Positions 55,802 to 64,000 of a DNA stretch of 64,000 bases are shown in pieces (the stretch's first letter is position 1; each line of letters begins with the position of its first letter). Under the pieces are notes generated by a model. It was not told the DNA's origin, did no database searches, and worked only from the letters and a program-made list of their open reading frames with translations. Position numbers and translations under genes: made by a program. Origin of the DNA: Histomonas meleagridis (taxonomy: Eukaryota > Parabasalia > Tritrichomonadida > Dientamoebidae); the NCBI GenBank assembly GCA_020186115.1, contig WSYJ01000049.1, forward strand, positions 62,001 to 126,000, in the 5' to 3' direction.

Positions 55802-56908
55802 ATGGACACCAAAAACAAGATGGCTACGCAGTATTTTTCAAAAGCAGAGGAGAAGAGATTTAATGCTTTCAAATTAATACGTGGAAATTTATACCACATT
55901 ATACAATGGTCAAATGAACTTGCTTATTTATATCAAGATGAAACAGATCTACATACAATGCTTAAAAAAGTTATCCAAAAATCTTCTTCAATTGCAAAAA
56001 GCTTATATATTACATCTGATTTAAAAGAAAGGAAAAACATCATTGAACATGAAATCTATGAAGATCCAGAAAATCTATATGGTGAATTACAAACCTTTTT
56101 AAAAGATAAAATGTACAATAAAGTTTCTGGTGCATATTCTCATATGTTACAAATCATATCAAGTCAAGATAATTCTGATACTTTCGACTCAAACGAATTA
56201 GAAAAAGATTTATCCGCGTTTAAAATTGATGACATCAATTCCATTAAAAGAGTTAGTCCTACTTTATCATCAAATATCACAAAATATTTTCCAAATAATA
56301 CCAGTCCAAAAGTCGACAAAAATAGCCCACAGAATGAAGTCCTACGCCAAGCCAATCAAGTTGTTGCCTTTACTAATTTATATTCCGAAGTTACTGATAT
56401 CATTAATAATCATGGTAAGTTCAAAGAAGAGCTAAAACAAGCCAAAGAAATCATCAAAGATATCATCAACAAGCAAAAGAAGCCTTCATCAATGCCACAG
56501 TTAAATTACTCTCCGACTAAGCAATCATTTCCATTTCGTCAAGGACTTAATTCGCCTCCCAAACCAAATAACCCATTACTCGGAAACAGTTTTCCATTTT
56601 TGGGCGGTACTGAAGGTCAAAAGAAGAATATACAACATCAAATTGATGAATGCGTTGCAAATTACAATAAAATATCAAAAGAAAACGAAGAACTAGAACA
56701 AAAAATTAAAGAAATCGAGGAAGAAATTCAGAAAAAGAAGAAAGAAAAAGAAGAAAATTTGGCAAAAATCAAAGAAAAAGAAATTGAAATCAATAAGAAG
56801 TCAAATGAAATCGGTGAAATGAAATCAGAGGCTTCGACAAAAGGACAAATTATACATGATCTAATGCTAGAAATTTTACATATGTCGAAAGAATATGGCA
56901 TTAAATGA
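55802..56908 (+). CDS. Unknown protein with C-terminal coiled coil (368 residues)
   Basis: Residues 1-125 are helical (NAFKLIRGNLYHIIQWSNEL, LKKVIQKSSSIAKSL) with no known domain. A Ser/Pro/Asn-rich middle (about 155-265, including PNNTSPKVDKNSPQ and FPFRQGLNSPPKPNNP) is probably disordered and phosphorylated, and a strong Lys/Glu coiled coil fills 275-345. No membrane segment. Architecture of an adaptor or cytoskeletal linker; function unknown. Confidence 0.75.
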   Translation: MDTKNKMATQYFSKAEEKRFNAFKLIRGNLYHIIQWSNELAYLYQDETDLHTMLKKVIQKSSSIAKSLYITSDLKERKNIIEHEIYEDPENLYGELQTFLKDKMYNKVSGAYSHMLQIISSQDNSDTFDSNELEKDLSAFKIDDINSIKRVSPTLSSNITKYFPNNTSPKVDKNSPQNEVLRQANQVVAFTNLYSEVTDIINNHGKFKEELKQAKEIIKDIINKQKKPSSMPQLNYSPTKQSFPFRQGLNSPPKPNNPLLGNSFPFLGGTEGQKKNIQHQIDECVANYNKISKENEELEQKIKEIEEEIQKKKKEKEENLAKIKEKEIEINKKSNEIGEMKSEASTKGQIIHDLMLEILHMSKEYGIK

Positions 56909-57591
56909 AATTATGATTTGAAAATAAATTTAATTTGATTTTTTTTTATTGTAAACATTTATTTTCTTGGCTGAGTCTGATACAAAAAAGCAGTAAATGT
57001 ATTCATTTATTGAATTTTCTGATCGAGTACCGGGAAAATATTTCTAAGCCTGAAAAACCCCTTTAAGGGTCCCTCTATGAAAAACTGGAGTAAATTTCAC
57101 AAAAAGTAATAAAAAGAATGCATATATTGTGAATATTTATGCATTAGACAATTAATATTGGGCATTTTATTAATTGCATACAATCAGTTAATTATTTTTA
57201 TTCTAAAATATCAAAAATATTGTGTTTTTAATTATTTTTATTTTGAAAAATCCCGAAAATGAAAAGAAAAAACAAAAAAATAACGTAAAACAAGATTTCA
57301 AACCCATAGTACATGCAAAAAGCTTTGACCAAAATGAAAGTCACACAAATATTTCTACTTGCCAGTAGTGATTCTAAATATAGGAATTTGATTTGAAGGG
57401 GTTTTTCCCTCTACTCTATCTGATTTCATATTAAAATAAATATCTTAATATTTCCCACGTAAATAATTGCCAAAGGAGTGATAAAATTTAATCTTTGTTC
57501 AATCTTTACCTATTTTGAAATGTGAAAAATATCCAAAAAATGCCGATGTGCAAAACGGTTTATGGCAGTTTGCAAAATTTAAAATTGAAAA
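56909..57591. other. Intergenic region upstream of the Rab-like gene
   Basis: AT-rich. Contains the M3 element at 57554-57561. A short C/G-rich patch (CCCCTTTAAGGGTCCC, about 57058-57073) stands out. No gene seen. Confidence 0.5.
57554..57561 (+). promoter_or_regulatory. M3 element of the Rab-like gene
   Basis: AACGGTTT, exact M3 match, 30 bases before the ATG. No Inr follows, so the initiation site is not clear. Confidence 0.5.
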
Positions 57592-58230
57592 ATGGAAGAT
57601 TTACGTATTGCTATTGTAGGAGATGCTAGTGTTGGTAAAACTGCTCTTGCAGTGCGTTTTACCCAAGGCGTTTTTGATCCCTATTTAAAACAAAATACCG
57701 GAGGTGTAAGTTATGAAAGACAAATAACTCTTCAAGATGAAACTGTTAAAATTCAAATATGGGATACAGCAGGTCAAGAACAATATCAATCTCTCGCACC
57801 GTTTTATTATAGGGGTGCTCACGTGATAATAATTGTTTTTGCCCTTGGAGATTGTCATCCAGATGCCCCAAACAGTCGTTCTTCGTTTGACAATGTTGAA
57901 AAGTGGTACAATCAAATTAGGGACAACAATGCTAATGCGATAATTATTTTATGTGGAAGTATGTCCGATCTCGAGAACCGAGAAATAACGTTTGAAGAAG
58001 GTCAACAAAGAGCTCAAACTCTCCCTGATTTTATTCAATATTTTGAAACAAGTTCTGTCACAGGATTTGGAATCAACGATCTGTTTAAATATGCCGCCCA
58101 ACGATTTCTTGAGTTTAGAACAGGGAAAAGCTTTGATGGAGATGATGAAAATCTAGATGGGCCTGTAAAATTAAATGATGATAATCAAAATGATGGGAAA
58201 GGAGGTTGGTTTAGCTGGTTGTTCTGCTAA
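57592..58230 (+). CDS. Rab-like small GTPase with altered G4 motif
   Basis: 212 residues. P-loop GDASVGKT (10-17), switch I QNTGGVSYERQI, G3 WDTAGQEQYQSLAPFYYRGA (Rab signature) and G5 ETSS are present. The G4 motif NKxD, which reads guanine, is changed to SMSD (in CGSMSDLEN): the Asn and Lys are gone while Asp stays. There is an 11-residue insert after VIIIVFAL (GDCHPDAPNSR). The tail is acidic and ends WFSWLFC, with a single C-terminal Cys instead of the usual CC or CXC. Probably a vesicle-traffic Rab with weakened guanine specificity or fast exchange. Confidence 0.88.
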   Translation: MEDLRIAIVGDASVGKTALAVRFTQGVFDPYLKQNTGGVSYERQITLQDETVKIQIWDTAGQEQYQSLAPFYYRGAHVIIIVFALGDCHPDAPNSRSSFDNVEKWYNQIRDNNANAIIILCGSMSDLENREITFEEGQQRAQTLPDFIQYFETSSVTGFGINDLFKYAAQRFLEFRTGKSFDGDDENLDGPVKLNDDNQNDGKGGWFSWLFC

Positions 58231-59556
58231 TAAAACATTCATGGAACTGTTCATTTTAATGAAAATCTTTTGAATGTGATCTCTTTTTCGATTTGTTTTT
58301 ACTTGTTAATGATCACTTTTGCAAATATGTATTATAAGTAATCCAAGATTGAAAATCTTTTTTGCAAATTTTATTCGATCTTATTTTGAATGCATCAACT
58401 ATTATATTTCATTTTAATATAAATTTTTATAGCATGAGATATTTTCAGTTATTTTAACTTATGAATGTCTTGTTTAGAATAATACACTTCTTTCTTTTAG
58501 CATTTTTATGAACAAGAAAAGTGGCAATTGTACCAAGTCTAATGATTGTTGAAGAATAAAAACAAAATTAATATATCAATTTATGTTTTAAATAAAGCTA
58601 TTGAGGAAAATTACATTTCAAAACGAATTATATATCATAAATGTATTTTGTTATCAGATATTCATATAAAATAAAGAGTATAAATTCGTATTATAAATTT
58701 TTTTTTATAAATATGGATATTTATAGTAAAGTAAAACCCATAACATTTTGTTTCCTTAATTATTATAAATTATAAAATCAGCAAGAAAAAATCACTAAAA
58801 AAGAGGAAAAAATTCAAAAAGGAGCAGGGAGAAGAAAAGAGAAAAGAAAAAGAAAGGAAAAAAGAAAACTTTGTAATTAAAAATTATTTTGAAACTAAAA
58901 ATAGTATTAATGAGCACATTTTATTTCCATATTTACTAATAATGATAGCAAGTATTAATTCTTTATTTTTATTTTACATATTATAACTATAGATATTTGT
59001 AGAAAAAGTAAATCAATAACCTCAAGCCAACGATATCGTCAACGATTCAATTAATATTAAATTTATGAAGTAAAAATGTCATTCCATTTTTCATTTGAAA
59101 AAAATTCGGAAAAAAAGAAAAAAGAAGATAAAAAAGAAAAAAAAAACTTTGTAATTGTTATTACAAACAAAAAAACAAATAAAAACATGAGGTGAGCTGG
59201 TTGTTATGATTTACTTATAAAATTTCCGATTTGTAATTATCATGAGAATATACTTAAATTCAATAGTCAAAAACTGTTATTCCATTTAAAAAAAATTATC
59301 GTTATATAGAAAGTTTTGTATCGTTTGTCCCAAGATTTCCGAGAATATGCACTTATATATCAAAAATATCTTATATATGACAATCATATGAATATGCTAC
59401 CAATATATCATAAATATTTTGAGTTAATTCATATTTTCTCTAAATTTGGAAAGATTTTGGAAAAAAAAAGATTATCGGGATTAATTCTTTCTTTATCGAA
59501 TCTTTAAAGACAGTCCTTATGAAAAATTAGTAAATAATGTTACAAATTTTTTTCCC
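58231..59556. other. 1.3-kb AT-rich gene desert
   Basis: Extremely AT-rich with two loosely similar A/G-rich blocks (around 58790-58870 and 59095-59150, both ending AAAACTTTGTAATT). A short ATG-less open frame at 59316-59507 is not called. Confidence 0.5.
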
Positions 59557-59559
59557 CTA

Positions 59560-60743
59560 ATGTAAGTGCTGTATAAAATAATTTAAATAATTTCCAAATA
59601 TTATTTTGAAATCCAAATCTATTAAAAGAAAAATTAAATAAAACAAATAAATATCTTTAGCATTAATATCAATTCCTTCTTGTTCAAGAAGTAATTTAAC
59701 TATTTCTGAATGACCATTTTCAGATGCTATAATAAGTGCTGTTCTAAATAATTTAAATAATTTCCAAATATTATTTTGAAATATCAAATTATGAAAATAA
59801 ATATTATCTTTAGCATTAATATCAATTCCTTTTTGTTCAAGAAGTAATTTAACTATTTCTGTATGACCATTCCAAGATGCCCAAGTAAGTGCTGTCCAAA
59901 ATATTTTAAATAATTTCCAAATATTATTTTGAAACATTAAATTATTAAAATAAATATAAAATAAAACAAATAAATATTTTTAGCATTAATATCAATTCCT
60001 TTTTGCTTTAAAATGTATATAACAAGTTCAATATTTGAAAATGAAGCAAAAACTAAAATATTTCCTGGAAGTTGATTATTTTTATGAAAATATTATACAA
60101 GAAAAATATTTCCAATTTTTGCTGCTTCATTAATGATATTTTCATTAATTTTCATTCCTTCTTTTTCGAAATATGAAAAAATTTCATAATTAAAATATGA
60201 AACGCATTTTTCTCCTAATTTTTTTGATTGATTAATATCTTCAATTTTATTTTCATAAAGATAATGAAAGATATCATTTCGATGAAATTGAATTGCTGTT
60301 TTATATGCATCTTTAAATGATGAATGATTTTGTTCACACAAATGAATGATTTCTTCATTTCCTCCTGCAACTGCATATTTACCTGCTGACTTTACATTTG
60401 CACCATTCATAAGTAAATATTTAAAACATTTAACTGAAGAAAAAAATGCTGCGTAATCAATTAATCTAACATTTTCTGTATTAATATATGAACATCTTTC
60501 ATAAATTGATTTTGGAATTATTTGATTAAAATCGAATTCATTTTGTGACGATATTTCTTGAAGTTTTCCTATTTCATCATTTCGTATTATTTTTGCAATT
60601 TCATTTGGATTATGTCCTTCTTTAATTAATTTCTTATGAAGCTCCCAATCATTCTTTGATAATTCGTCATATTTCTTCATGAAATTATTCCACATTATTT
60701 TTAAATTATTAGAAGGATATTTGTATTTTTTAAAATTTTGCAT
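59560..60743 (-). pseudogene. DUF3447/ankyrin-repeat protein gene, broken
   Basis: From ATG 60743, 216 codons are open: helical N-terminal part, then a DUF3447-like block (FNQIIPKSIYERCSYINTEN ... LIDYAAFFSSVKCFKYLLM NGANVKSAGKYAVAGGNEEI) typical of trichomonad ankyrin proteins, to AAKIGNIFLV. A TAA follows, and the same frame continues straight on with QLPGNILVFASFSNIELV and NAKN. Three ankyrin units with AT-rich spacers then run to about 59560, one spacer in frame and two out of frame. A single nonsense change plus spacer frameshifts thus disrupt it. Whether spacers are spliced is open. Confidence 0.65.
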
Positions 60744-60991
60744 ATGGTACTCATAAGTTGGCTTGCTTCTGCCTGTTGAATAAGATGGATAAGGCGTTTT
60801 TCTGGGAGTTTTTCATTCATTGACGATGGTGTTGAGATTATTAATTGTTGTGAATCGATTGTGGATAATGTGCGCTGTAGTGAAGCTTCCAGCTCTGGTT
60901 GTGGATTAGAACAAGTTGGAGATGCTGATTCAATGAGTATTGTGGTAAGTTGGTCGAAATCGCCTGCAAGGATATCATTTACCTTGTTTCT
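60701..60991 (-). other. Coding-like segment upstream of the ankyrin gene
   Basis: A 97-codon open frame without usable start reads NDILAGDFDQLTTILIESAS ... LEASLQRTLSTIDSQQLIIS ... KLPEKRLIHLIQQAEASQLM, with balanced, protein-like composition unlike nearby noncoding DNA. It could be a fragment of another gene. No family recognised. Confidence 0.3.
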
Positions 60992-61193
60992 TCAGAAGAA
61001 CTTTCTAAGGAGTTCAATCTTTCGAAAGATTTTAGCAATTGCTGAATTCAAATGATTCAAAAATACAGCACAAATGCTAAATTTTTAATCTTTGGTAATT
61101 TTAAGTGAGATTTTATTATCAAATTTTTGATATGAAAAATTAAAATTTCAAATGTTAAAAAATAAAAATTTATTAGAGTAAAGTGAAGGTCAA
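60744..61193. other. Intergenic interval
   Basis: Includes the coding-like segment (to 60991) and the 3' flank of the two-TM protein gene; nothing else seen. Confidence 0.4.
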
Positions 61194-61991
61194 CTACAAA
61201 CGTATTGTAGAGATGATTTTACAGCATGTTATGAAGAATTCAATAGTCATTACAGAAAAAACTACAATACCTACAATAAATATTGTTTTGCCTTTTTCAG
61301 CTAATGGTTTCAAGACTAAAGAAGTCGCAAAATATGCCTGTGGTACATCTGTGTTATTTGAAATAGTAAACGATGAATTATGGAAATTAACAAAATCATT
61401 AATTGCGTCCATTTGTATATTTATACCAATGTCAATGTAAACAAAATCACCAGTGATAAAAAGTGGTGCTTCTTCTGTTTTGCAATCATCTCCAATTCCA
61501 GTGATGTTTGTTATTATAGATGAATAAGGGCATAAAACTTTATAACAATCATTTGATGTTTGCGTTTCTGATAAATCAAAACCTAGTTCATTAAATTTAT
61601 GATAATCAACTGATGTATAACTTTCTTTGCTAGTATAACTGTGCCGAACAATATTATTATCAACAATTGACAAATTAATATTATATTTAAACATGTTATG
61701 GATAATTCTAAATGAATAAGAAGAATCACTTTGAATTAAATTAATTTTTGCTAAATCCAAAGCAAAGTTATTTGAATAATAGAGTGATTGATTAGTTTGA
61801 TTAGTGATTATATACGTATCATTATTTTCTTGTGACATAGTTAAAGGAATTGAAACCAAGGATCCAATGTTTTGATCAGTAAAATCATCACTAGACCAGA
61901 AAACAGCACCAACTATTGTAACAACTAAGGAGAAAATGCCCAATATCATAGCTTGCAAACAAGGATAACACCAGGGATCCCAGCCGCACAT
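61194..61991 (-). CDS. Two-transmembrane surface-type protein
   Basis: 265 residues: short N-terminus with three Cys (MCGWDPWCYPCLQA), TM1 (about 15-34, ILGIFSLVVTIVGAVFW), a roughly 200-residue extracytoplasmic region with several Asn-X-Ser/Thr sites and four Cys (NDCYKVLCPY, DDCKTE), then TM2 (about 237-258, FIVGIVVFSVMTIEFFITCC) and a very short tail. The layout resembles CD36/LIMP-2-like or tetraspan-fragment surface proteins of trichomonads, but no family is recognised. The cytosolic Cys cluster may be palmitoylated. Confidence 0.7.
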   Translation of the reverse strand: MCGWDPWCYPCLQAMILGIFSLVVTIVGAVFWSSDDFTDQNIGSLVSIPLTMSQENNDTYIITNQTNQSLYYSNNFALDLAKINLIQSDSSYSFRIIHNMFKYNINLSIVDNNIVRHSYTSKESYTSVDYHKFNELGFDLSETQTSNDCYKVLCPYSSIITNITGIGDDCKTEEAPLFITGDFVYIDIGINIQMDAINDFVNFHNSSFTISNNTDVPQAYFATSLVLKPLAEKGKTIFIVGIVVFSVMTIEFFITCCKIISTIRL

Positions 61992-62489
61992 ATTTTATGC
62001 GATAGAACTTTTTGAAATTATAACTTTTTCAGTTTGAGGGCTTAAGCCAGAATCGAATTTTAATTCAAAATTGAATATTCGAACGAAAATATTTTTTTAC
62101 AAATTCAATTTCCCACAAATTTTGGTATTATGGTAACAATATATGCTGAATTATGTGTATTACAATTTCATTATAGAAATCGATAATGCTGAGTTACAAT
62201 GTATTATATTTTAAGAAACCAAGCACTGAAAGTATAGTTTATAGATTTTTATAATGATAAATGAAATGAAGAATAGAATTAAGTAATTTATTTCCAAATA
62301 TATAATAATTATTTTATTCATTATGTCGAATGATTTGATTAATGAAATAATTTCCAAATGTTCCAATAATTTGAGATATATCAACAAAGAAGAAAAACTT
62401 AACCGAACGTTAAAAGTTATTAGTAAACGGTTTTATATAAAATTGGGGAATAGCAAATTTCATCTCAGATTGTAATACATTCGCCAATA
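61992..62489. other. Divergent intergenic region
   Basis: AT-rich. Contains an M3 site at 62426-62433 (AACGGTTT) and a 50-codon ORF from ATG 62324 (MSNDLINEIISKCSNNLRYI) that could be an N-terminal remnant of the Rrp6-like gene. Confidence 0.4.
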
Positions 62490-63517
62490 ATGGAAGAAGC
62501 ATATGCAACATTTTCATCTATTAAAAAGATGGAAATGCTTTTTGTACGAGAACAAAATGATATCGGTTTTACACAATTTCATTCCGAAATAAAGGGATTT
62601 TCAAAAAGTACAAACTTTGTATCCAAATGTTTCAATAAGGACAATCAGGGATAAGCTAGATCTTCAAGACAAAGCATTTATTCCAGTATCTTTAGATTCA
62701 TTTCACTCATTTCCAGAAAGCGAGGATGAAAATACAATAAAGCCAATAGCGAGGCATTCTTTCCCCATATCCCGCTTCAATTCTACTGTTAATTTACCAG
62801 TCAAAATGATAAATTATCCAATTAAGTCAGTTCAATTTTCTTTAAAGACACAACTCGCACAGTTAGTTTCAAAAATTTCGACGCAGAAAGAAATTGGCCT
62901 TTTAGTAATATGCCATCCACAACCTTTTACCCTTTGTGCTATTTGTATTCCTCTTCGTGAATGCGAGTACCTTATAGATGTAACTGAAATTCCATCTTGT
63001 ATTCAAGATATCAACCCAATTCTAGCAGATCCAAGAATTGTTAAAGTTGTTCATAATTCAGCGAAAACATGTCACTTTTTGCATTTATTTGGGGCAGGTC
63101 CCATTTTAAACGTATTCTGTATCTCACCAACTTCGTTTGAACTTGATTTAAATCCATCCCCAAAACTAGTACAGAAGACATCAGAGAAAGCTTAGATGAA
63201 AATTGGATTTCAAATGACCCTAAAATAAAAGTCCAAGAATTGCACAAAATAAATCTGAAACGCAATTAAGAAATGAGATCAAATATTCCGAATCAAATGC
63301 AAAACCTGAATGGAGGTGTGGGCCGTTTTCACTTTCCCAGATGTATATTGCAAAACAAGAAATTCATTATTTATTATATTTGTATGACTCATTTATGTTA
63401 AAATTCAAGCGATTAAATGATGGCGGAGCCACGCTAAAGAGAGTTTTGCTAATTTCTCACCAGAAATCATCAAATGATTGGTCAAATCTCATTTCAATAA
63501 ATATCCAAATTCAATAA
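62490..63517 (+). pseudogene. Rrp6 (EXOSC10)-like exonuclease, frameshifted and without catalytic acids
   Basis: Three reading frames together follow the Rrp6/EXOSC10 order. Frame 1 from ATG 62490 runs through EEAYATFSSIKKMEMLF to a stop. Frame 2 from about 62617 has the N-terminal linker (RTIRDKLDLQDKAFIPVSL), KTQLAQLVSKI and an exonuclease core ending ILADPRIVKVVHNSAKTCHF LHLFG, then a stop at 63195. Frame 3 has PEWRCGPFSLSQMYIAKQEI HYLLYLYDSF, equal to the DWRIRPL ... DTHYLLYIYD block. DEDD catalytic acids are lost: DLE is absent, H-AxxD has no Asp, DTHY is EIHY. At least two frameshifts and lost residues mean a relic. The exosome would need another copy. Confidence 0.75.
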
Positions 63518-63874
63518 TTCTTTCTTCATTATTTAATCAACCTCTTCCTAATCTATCAATTGAACAATGGGTTTAGTTTGTACGGCTCATAACCTTAAGG
63601 TTGTCTTTTTTTCAGTTCAAAATAACAGTTTTGAGCTTGCTTGGTTATTATTGTTGAATTTTATGTACAAATATCATAAATTTATTTAGCATGTTAACAT
63701 TTAAATGCATGGGGTGTAATGGAAGAAGTAATAAAAAGAATAATGATGGATTTGGATGAAATATAAGTTGTCTGGAAGCGGAAAAATGGTGTTAATCCAG
63801 TCGGACAATAACAAAAACATTCCGAACATTGGTAATATGGAAGTGATTCAAGTTTAGTGTTAAATGGAATGCAT
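63518..63874. other. Intergenic region at right edge
   Basis: AT-rich with no clear gene; the 3' flank of the possible right-edge gene is here. Confidence 0.4.
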
Positions 63875-64000
63875 TCATTTATTAATAAAATATTTTGTTT
63901 CGTTATATTCGCGTGTAAATATTTTATATTCATTAGGATGAGGGAAATGTGGTTCTGGATATGTAAAGAATTTTGGTTCTGTTCTGATTGCAAAATTTGC
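63875..64000 (-). CDS. Possible C-terminal end of a gene entering from the right (41 codons)
   Basis: On the minus strand a frame enters from the right edge and ends in TGA at 63875. It encodes FAIRTEPKFFTYPEPHFPHP then NEYKIFTREYNETKYFINK, which looks protein-like. Another frame gives a 99-codon ORF over the same place. Too short to identify. Confidence 0.3.
   Translation of the reverse strand, partial: ANFAIRTEPKFFTYPEPHFPHPNEYKIFTREYNETKYFINK

Noticed and set aside
59316-59507. 63-codon open frame in the AT-rich desert
   Set aside because: No ATG start and no promoter element; may be a coding remnant but cannot be supported.
60060-60093. Intron GTATAA...TTCCAG to bypass the TAA in the DUF3447 gene
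   Set aside because: Removing these 34 bases puts the downstream ankyrin part out of frame, whereas leaving them in keeps the frame with one stop; a nonsense mutation is the simpler reading.
63694-63993. 99-codon minus-strand frame at the right edge
   Set aside because: Composition is not protein-like throughout, and a competing frame entering from the edge looks better; neither can be decided here.

Overview
The window is nuclear DNA of a parabasalid (trichomonad) protist, closely related to or within the Trichomonas/Tritrichomonas group. Four observations point there. Many genes start 4-25 bases after an initiator of the trichomonad type (TCA+1, then pyrimidine, then A/T), and others carry the trichomonad core elements M3 (Myb-site-like, AACGGTTA type) or M5 (CCTTT). 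One gene encodes an Inr-binding-domain protein, a family known from trichomonads. Ankyrin/DUF3447-type genes and single R2R3-Myb genes are present. One gene is interrupted by a 23-base intron. DNA is AT-rich with many Asn/Lys/Ile-rich proteins. The species cannot be fixed from the sequence alone.

Layout. 1-8.4 kb: an Asn/Pro-rich protein running off the left edge, Sec61 alpha, an R2R3 Myb, IFT81 sharing a 46-bp divergent promoter with a tiny IFT-like protein, a PRP40-like splicing factor, and tRNA-His(GUG). 8.4-12.4 kb: a multi-ubiquitin-like protein fused through RLRGG to a bacterial-type domain, a 22 x 53-bp minisatellite, and a sirtuin. 12.9-24.9 kb: a TRPML-like channel, a long coiled-coil protein, a small acidic protein, SCAMP, an NTF2-like protein of bacterial type, an RFC clamp-loader subunit, an HMG-box protein, the Inr-binding protein and ribosomal protein eS19. 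25.8-34.2 kb: a CDK and a divergent coiled-coil gene, a membrane subtilase, an unknown protein, a decayed ankyrin array, and a Ras-like GTPase. 34.4-46 kb: a 1545-residue bridge-like lipid-transfer protein, an ERGIC-53-like lectin, an FKBP-TPR protein, an HP1-like chromodomain protein with the mini-intron, a GH47 mannosidase-like protein and a PROPPIN. 46.4-58.2 kb: a bacterial-type N-acetylmuramoyl-alanine amidase, a 400-bp recent pseudogene copy, a UBA-like protein, a 1559-residue spastizin-like protein, a bromodomain gene divergent from a coiled-coil gene, another coiled-coil gene and a Rab-like GTPase. 58.2-64 kb: AT-rich DNA, ankyrin/DUF3447 remnants, a two-TM surface protein and a frameshifted Rrp6-like pseudogene.

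The genes are ordinary monocistronic units rather than operons, but themes recur. Secretory and endosomal traffic: Sec61, SCAMP, ERGIC lectin, GH47, Rab, PROPPIN, TRPML, BLTP2-like and spastizin-like proteins. Nuclear functions: Myb, IBD protein, HMG box, HP1, bromodomain, sirtuin, RFC, PRP40. Laterally acquired bacterial-type functions: amidase, NTF2-like protein and the C-terminal part of the ubiquitin-like fusion. Several annotated starts below were moved from upstream non-ATG positions to the first ATG that follows a recognisable Inr, M3 or M5.
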